Shown in pieces: positions 60,001 through 64,000 of a stretch of DNA of 64,000 bases. Source of the DNA: Pseudonocardia autotrophica (GTDB taxonomy: Bacteria; Actinomycetota; Actinomycetes; Mycobacteriales; Pseudonocardiaceae); contig NZ_AP018920.1 of NCBI RefSeq assembly GCF_003945385.1, forward strand, positions 2,728,001-2,792,000. Reading direction: 5' to 3'. The notes under the pieces were generated by a model. The model was not told the origin of the DNA, ran no database searches, and was given only the letters and a program-made list of their open reading frames with translations. Position 1 is the first letter of the stretch. Every line of letters begins with the position of its first letter. Made by a program: the position numbers and the translations under genes.

Positions 60001-60223
60001 GGGCCGGACGGTAGCGCCGCGGCCGGGGAGGGGCAGCCGGATATCAGCGGGCGGGTCCCGGTTCCGGTCGCCCCGGTGCGGCTGCGGGGCGCCCGGGTCG
60101 CTCATCCGCTCGGATGAGGCGGCCGGGGCGCCGAACTCGTCCGCGCCGCCGACGTGCCGGGCCGGTGCACCCTTTAGCGTCGTACCGGTCGCGGCGTGCG
60201 GGGGTGTGCCGCAGGGAGGGGAC

Positions 60224-61009
60224 ATGGTGAGCGACGAGAAGCAGCAGCCTGCAAAGGCGGGTTCCGGCCGGAGCCGATGGTCCCGGCGGGAGTACACCCC
60301 GGAGGAGATCGAGGCCGGGAAGAAGGCGCTGCGGGACGCGGTGCCGTGGGAGGTCCCGATGAACCGCGGGGACAAGATCCTGGTCTTCTCCACGCTCGGG
60401 GTCATGGCCGTGATGCTGGCGTCGCTGCCGCTGCGGCCGTTCCTGCTGGCGACGCATCCGGTCGCGCTGAGCTTCGTGACCGGCAGCCTGTCGGCGATCG
60501 GCGCCGGGGCGGCGTTCGCCAGGATCGGCGAGGTCGAACTCTGGCTGGTGATCGTCGCCGGTGTCTTCGGCATGATCAAGTTCGACTGGTTGTTCTGGCT
60601 GGCCGGACGCCGCTGGGGCCCCAAGGTCGTGACGTTCTTCGCGCCCGGTGACCGGGCGCAGCGCTTCGTCGGCCGGGTCCGGGCCTGGCCACGGTGGGCG
60701 ATGCCGCTGGTGGTCGTCGCGGCCGCGCTCCCCGGGATCCCTGCGGTCGCCGTGTTCGCACTGGCCGGCCTGGGCCGGATGCGGCTCGGCACGTTCCTGC
60801 TGTTCGACGCGATCGGCGCGGCCCTGATCACCGGCCTGGTCGCCGGCCTCGGCTACGGCCTCGGCCAGCAGGCGGTCGACGTCGTGCTCGCGATCGACAA
60901 GTACGCGCTGTGGATCAGCCTGGCGCTGGTCGTGTTCGTCGCCTACAGCTCGGGCCGCAAACAGAAATCCGCCGCCAACCCGGCCACCCCCACCGACGAG
61001 CCCGGCTGA
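60224..61009 (+). CDS. DedA/SNARE-associated-like membrane protein
   Basis: A 261-residue protein with a charged cytosolic N-terminus (about 55 residues), then about five to six hydrophobic segments. FDWLFWLAGRRWGP and LPGIPAVAVFALAGLGRM are the two re-entrant-loop regions of the DedA family, which act as lipid flippases or membrane-homeostasis proteins. ATG 60224 follows GGGAGGGGA. The gene is divergent from the acetyltransferase gene. Confidence 0.87.
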   Translation: MVSDEKQQPAKAGSGRSRWSRREYTPEEIEAGKKALRDAVPWEVPMNRGDKILVFSTLGVMAVMLASLPLRPFLLATHPVALSFVTGSLSAIGAGAAFARIGEVELWLVIVAGVFGMIKFDWLFWLAGRRWGPKVVTFFAPGDRAQRFVGRVRAWPRWAMPLVVVAAALPGIPAVAVFALAGLGRMRLGTFLLFDAIGAALITGLVAGLGYGLGQQAVDVVLAIDKYALWISLALVVFVAYSSGRKQKSAANPATPTDEPG

Positions 61010-61057
61010 CCGCGCCACCGGCGCCTCCGCACACCCTTTCGCCCCGGTCCACACCAC

Positions 61058-61103
61058 TTCGCCCCGGTTCACACCTGCTGCAACGGGTGTGAACCGGGGC
61101 GAA
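61058..61103. terminator. Strong hairpin terminator
   Basis: An 18-bp perfect stem TTCGCCCCGGTTCACACC / GGTGTGAACCGGGGCGAA around a 10-nt loop, between the ends of the DedA gene (61009) and recD (61119). A further copy of one arm (TTCGCCCCGGTCCACACC, one change) lies just upstream at 61038-61055. Confidence 0.85.
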
Positions 61104-61118
61104 GGGGTGCGTAGTGCG

Positions 61119-63287
61119 TCAGGGGGTGGCGAGGCGCAGGCGCAGACCGCTCGCCCGGCCGGCGGGACGGGCGATCGCAGCCCGGACCGCGGCCTCGGTG
61201 CCGATGATCCGGACCGACTCCTTGGCCCGGGTGACCGCGGTGTAGAGCAGCTCGCGGGTCATCAGCGGGGAGTCGGCGGGCGGCAGGACGACGGTGACCC
61301 GGCGGAACTGGCTGCCCTGGCTGCGGTGCACGGTCATCGCGTAGACGGTGCCGACCCCGCCGAGGCGGGCCGGTTCGAACGCGGCGGGCCTGCCCTCGCG
61401 GACGAACACCGCCCGGTGCCCGTCCTCGGTCCGGACGACGACGCCGGTGTCCCCGTTGAACAGGCCGAGGTCGTAGTCGTTCGCGGTGACCAGCAGCGGC
61501 CGCCCGGGGAACCACGGGGCCTGCGCGTCGTAGCCGGGGCGGGCGGCGGACAGCCACCGCTCGATCTCCGCGGTCCAGCGCGCGACGCCGTACGGGCCGC
61601 GGCGGTGCCCGCACAGCAGCCGGTGATCGTCGAGCACCCGCAGCGCCTGCTCGACGTTGCCCTCCTCGGCGGCGCCGATCAGGTCGACGGCCGCCCCGAC
61701 GACCTGCGAGCGCAGCGGGGTCAGCCCGTCGGCCCCGACCTCGGCCGGATCCACCGCGACGAACGACAGCTCGGCCGTCCCCCCGGCGAGCAGCGCCATC
61801 GCGGCGTCGCCGTCGCCGGACTGGACGGCCGAGGCGAACGCGGCGATCGCGCCGCTGAACCGCCAGTTGCGCTGCAACCGGACGACGCCGTTGCGCACCA
61901 CGACCGGCTCACCCGCGACAGCGGAGGCCGTGGCCTCGGCACCGGAGGCATCGGCACCGGAGCCGTCGGCTCCGGAGGCGTCGGCACCGGAGTCACCGGC
62001 ACCGGCCTCGGCGCTGGAGGCATCGGCCTCGGCACGGGCACTCGCACGGGAGGCCTCGGTCCCGGTACCGGAGGTTTCGGCTCCGGGATCGGGGGCACCA
62101 AGATCGCCGGTGCGACGGACCGGGCGTTCGGCCCGGAACGCGCCGCACGCCTCCAGCGCCTCCTGCAGCTCCGGTTCGGTCCGGCCGGATGCCTCGGCGA
62201 GATCCCCGAGCACGGCACCCGCCTCCACCGAGGCGAGCTGCTCCGGGTCGCCGACCAGCACCAGCCGGGCGTCCGGGCGTACCGCCTCCAGCAATCGCGC
62301 CATCATCGTCAGCGACACCATCGAGGTCTCGTCGACGACCACCACGTCGTGCGGCAGCCGGTTGCCGCGATGGTGCCGGAACCGGCCGGACGCGCCCCGC
62401 GAGCCGAGCAGCCGGTGCAGGGTGGAGGCCACCGTGCCCTCGACGGCTGACCGGTCGTCGGGAGGCATGTGGGTGACCGCCTCGGCGACCGACTGGGTGA
62501 GCCGGGCGGCGGCCTTCCCGGTCGGTGCGGCCAGCGCGACCCGCAACGGGGGGAGCCCCGGCCGGTCGGAGTGCAGGTCGTGCAGGACGCCGAGCAGGCG
62601 GGCGACGGTCGTCGTCTTGCCGGTGCCCGGGCCGCCCGCGATCACGCTGACCGGGCGCAGCGCGGCGACCGCGGCGGCCAGCCGTTGCCGTTCCGCGCCG
62701 GGATCGTCGAGCAGCCGGTCCAGCGCGGTGCGCAGCCGCTGTGGGTCCACCTGCGCGACCGGGCCGGAGCGGGCGACGAACTCGCGCCGCACCAGCTCCT
62801 CCTCCTGCCAGTACCGCTCCAGGTAGAGCAGGTCGCCGAGCAGCCGCAGCGGCCGACCGGCCGGGGCGGCGTCACCGTCGGCGACCAGCGGGCTGGCCGC
62901 GCAGGCGGCCCGCCACGTACCCGGCTCGGGCCACGGCAGCCCGGACACGTCGACGGTGATCTCGCCCTCGCCCGCGGTGGTCGACGCGACCGACCCGAGA
63001 TCGACACAGACCGAGCCGTTGCGGATCGCGCGCACCGCCAGCGCCGCGGCGAGCACCACCGGCTCGGGCTCCGCCGCCGCCGGATCGGCGGCGCCGACCG
63101 GGTCACCGCGTCCGCCGAGCCCGGCCAGCCGGCGCGCCACGTGCACGTCGCCGGGGGCGAGGACGTCGGCCTCGTTGAACACGGCGAGCACTCCGGCCGC
63201 GGTGCGGGCGGCCCGCGGGCCGTACGGGTCCCGCTCGGGTACCGCCGTCGCTCCCGCCGTCAGTCCGGACGTCGCTCCGGTCGTCAT
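61119..63287 (-). CDS. recD: Exonuclease V subunit alpha RecD
   Basis: A 722-residue superfamily 1B helicase. Walker A is VIAGGPGTGKTTTVARLLG, Walker B/DEAD-like is VVVVDETSMVS, RLVLVGDPEQLASVEAG is motif III, and YAMTVHRSQGSQFRRVTVV and YTAVTRAKESV are the C-terminal motifs V-VI. An Ala/Ser/Gly/Asp-rich insertion (about residues 396-457) interrupts the helicase region. It pairs with the RecB gene upstream (ATGA overlap) in the RecBCD double-strand-break repair enzyme. Confidence 0.93.
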   Translation of the reverse strand: MTTGATSGLTAGATAVPERDPYGPRAARTAAGVLAVFNEADVLAPGDVHVARRLAGLGGRGDPVGAADPAAAEPEPVVLAAALAVRAIRNGSVCVDLGSVASTTAGEGEITVDVSGLPWPEPGTWRAACAASPLVADGDAAPAGRPLRLLGDLLYLERYWQEEELVRREFVARSGPVAQVDPQRLRTALDRLLDDPGAERQRLAAAVAALRPVSVIAGGPGTGKTTTVARLLGVLHDLHSDRPGLPPLRVALAAPTGKAAARLTQSVAEAVTHMPPDDRSAVEGTVASTLHRLLGSRGASGRFRHHRGNRLPHDVVVVDETSMVSLTMMARLLEAVRPDARLVLVGDPEQLASVEAGAVLGDLAEASGRTEPELQEALEACGAFRAERPVRRTGDLGAPDPGAETSGTGTEASRASARAEADASSAEAGAGDSGADASGADGSGADASGAEATASAVAGEPVVVRNGVVRLQRNWRFSGAIAAFASAVQSGDGDAAMALLAGGTAELSFVAVDPAEVGADGLTPLRSQVVGAAVDLIGAAEEGNVEQALRVLDDHRLLCGHRRGPYGVARWTAEIERWLSAARPGYDAQAPWFPGRPLLVTANDYDLGLFNGDTGVVVRTEDGHRAVFVREGRPAAFEPARLGGVGTVYAMTVHRSQGSQFRRVTVVLPPADSPLMTRELLYTAVTRAKESVRIIGTEAAVRAAIARPAGRASGLRLRLATP

Positions 63288-64000
63288 GTGCGGGCTCCGT
63301 CCAGCAGCTCCGACAGGTCCTCGACCAGCGCGGCCGGTGGCCGCCAGGCGAACACCCCGCACGGCGCGGCCAGCGGGGGAACACCGGTCACCGGGGTCGC
63401 CGGCCCGCACATGCCGCGCAGGAACAGATAGCCGACACCGCCCAGATGGCTCTCCGGGTCGTAGTCCGGCAACCGCCAGCGCAGGAAACGGTGCAGCGCG
63501 ACCGCGTAGAGCAGGGCCTGCAGCGGGTAGTGAGCGTCGCTCATGGCCTCGGCCATCCGGTCCGCGGTGTAGTGCGCCGCGGTGAGCGGCTCCCGCCCGC
63601 TCGGCCCCGCCGGGCCGAGCCAGTTCGTCTTGTAGTCGACGACCAGGTAGCGCCCGTCGACCCGCAGCACCGAGTCGATGCTGCCGGTCAGGTAACCGCG
63701 CAGCGGCTGCCCGGCCAGGTCGGGACCGTCGAGCCGGTCGGCGTAACCGTGCAGCGGGTCACCGGGCCCGATCCGGTTGCGGACGGCCGTGGCGAGCCCG
63801 GCGAGGGTGAGCAGGCCGGTCGGGGTGTCGCCGCCGCGCAGCGGCAGCTCGAAGTCGAGCTCGGAGAGCCGGTCGGCGGGGGCGAAGTCGGCGAGTGACC
63901 GGCCGGACGCGAGCGGGCCGAGCGGGGTGCGCAGCACCGGCACCAGCGCGTCGGCCAGTGCCTCGGGATCGACGTCGGCGGGCTGGCGGGTCAGCTCCGC
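63284..64000 (-). CDS. recB: Exonuclease V subunit beta RecB, C-terminal part (runs off window)
   Basis: The frame is open to the right edge, so the 5' part of the gene is missing. The visible 238 residues contain the RecB nuclease domain: SIDSVLRVDGRYLVVDYKTNWLG (quoted as SIDSVLRVDGRYLVVDYKTN, WLG) holds the Asp-x-n-Asp-x-Lys metal site, and MSDAHYPLQALLYAVALHRF is the following helix. The stop overlaps the recD start. The neighbouring recC would be expected further right. Confidence 0.92.
   Translation of the reverse strand, partial: AELTRQPADVDPEALADALVPVLRTPLGPLASGRSLADFAPADRLSELDFELPLRGGDTPTGLLTLAGLATAVRNRIGPGDPLHGYADRLDGPDLAGQPLRGYLTGSIDSVLRVDGRYLVVDYKTNWLGPAGPSGREPLTAAHYTADRMAEAMSDAHYPLQALLYAVALHRFLRWRLPDYDPESHLGGVGYLFLRGMCGPATPVTGVPPLAAPCGVFAWRPPAALVEDLSELLDGART

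Overview
The window is high-GC DNA (about 70% or more by eye) from an actinomycete, most likely a Pseudonocardia-type organism. Supporting signs are the many GTG starts, the ATGA/GTGA stop-start overlaps, a mycothiol-dependent-enzyme family protein, SARP, IclR and PucR regulators, and two P450s. The assignment is from gene content only; no rRNA or tRNA is present.

Layout. 0-6.1 kb: tail of a GNAT acetyltransferase, then an IclR regulator and an aromatic-acid catabolic set (MFS uptake, FMN-binding protein, MDR oxidoreductase, 3-hydroxybenzoate/phenol-type flavin monooxygenase). 6.3-14.2 kb: RluA-type pseudouridine synthase, a CoA-transferase/HMG-CoA-lyase pair, an IclR-xylulokinase pair, and a P450 facing a TetR regulator across a perfect palindrome.

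14.2-42.2 kb is the main attraction, a biosynthetic gene cluster that looks like a tetronate pathway. One operon of about 17 kb (35168 down to 18192) encodes a fatty-acyl-AMP ligase, two long acyl-CoA-dehydrogenase-like enzymes, an ACP and a single-module KS-AT-ACP polyketide synthase. It continues with the five tetronate signature proteins (FabH-like synthase, FkbH-like glyceryl-ACP synthase, glyceryl ACP, stand-alone E2-like acyltransferase, alpha/beta hydrolase) plus an Sfp-type phosphopantetheinyl transferase, a thioesterase, a flavin monooxygenase and a small membrane protein. A second operon (40611 down to 36372) adds an unusual amino-acid arm: a KAS III-like acyltransferase, a stand-alone adenylation enzyme, and a fold-III PLP decarboxylase fused to an ACP. 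A SARP activator sits between the two operons. Five SARP-like direct-repeat sites (heptamers about 11 bp apart, most containing CTTAG) lie about 35-65 bp upstream of five minus-strand transcription units. They tie a P450, a DHA2-type exporter and an SRPBCC/membrane-protein pair to the cluster. Inferred chemistry: a fatty acid is activated, desaturated on an ACP, extended once with malonate, joined to glyceryl-ACP to give a 3-acyl tetronate, acetylated and eliminated to an exocyclic methylene, oxidised, and possibly decorated with a decarboxylated amino acid.

42.3-46.1 kb: a lactate-utilisation operon lutABC (transcribed A, B, C) divergent from an LldR-type regulator, with two consensus FadR/GntR operators between them. 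46.3-57 kb: mycothiol-dependent-type protein, a repeat-rich intergenic block with two 159-bp copies, then CoA/flavin catabolic genes (phosphotransferase, two luciferase-like oxidoreductases, hydrolase, SDR, NTF2-like protein, TetR, PucR, acyl-CoA dehydrogenase). 57-64 kb: housekeeping-like genes (gamma-carbonic anhydrase, macro domain, formyl-THF cyclo-ligase-like, NUDIX, acetyltransferase, DedA) and recD with the 3' end of recB running off the right edge.
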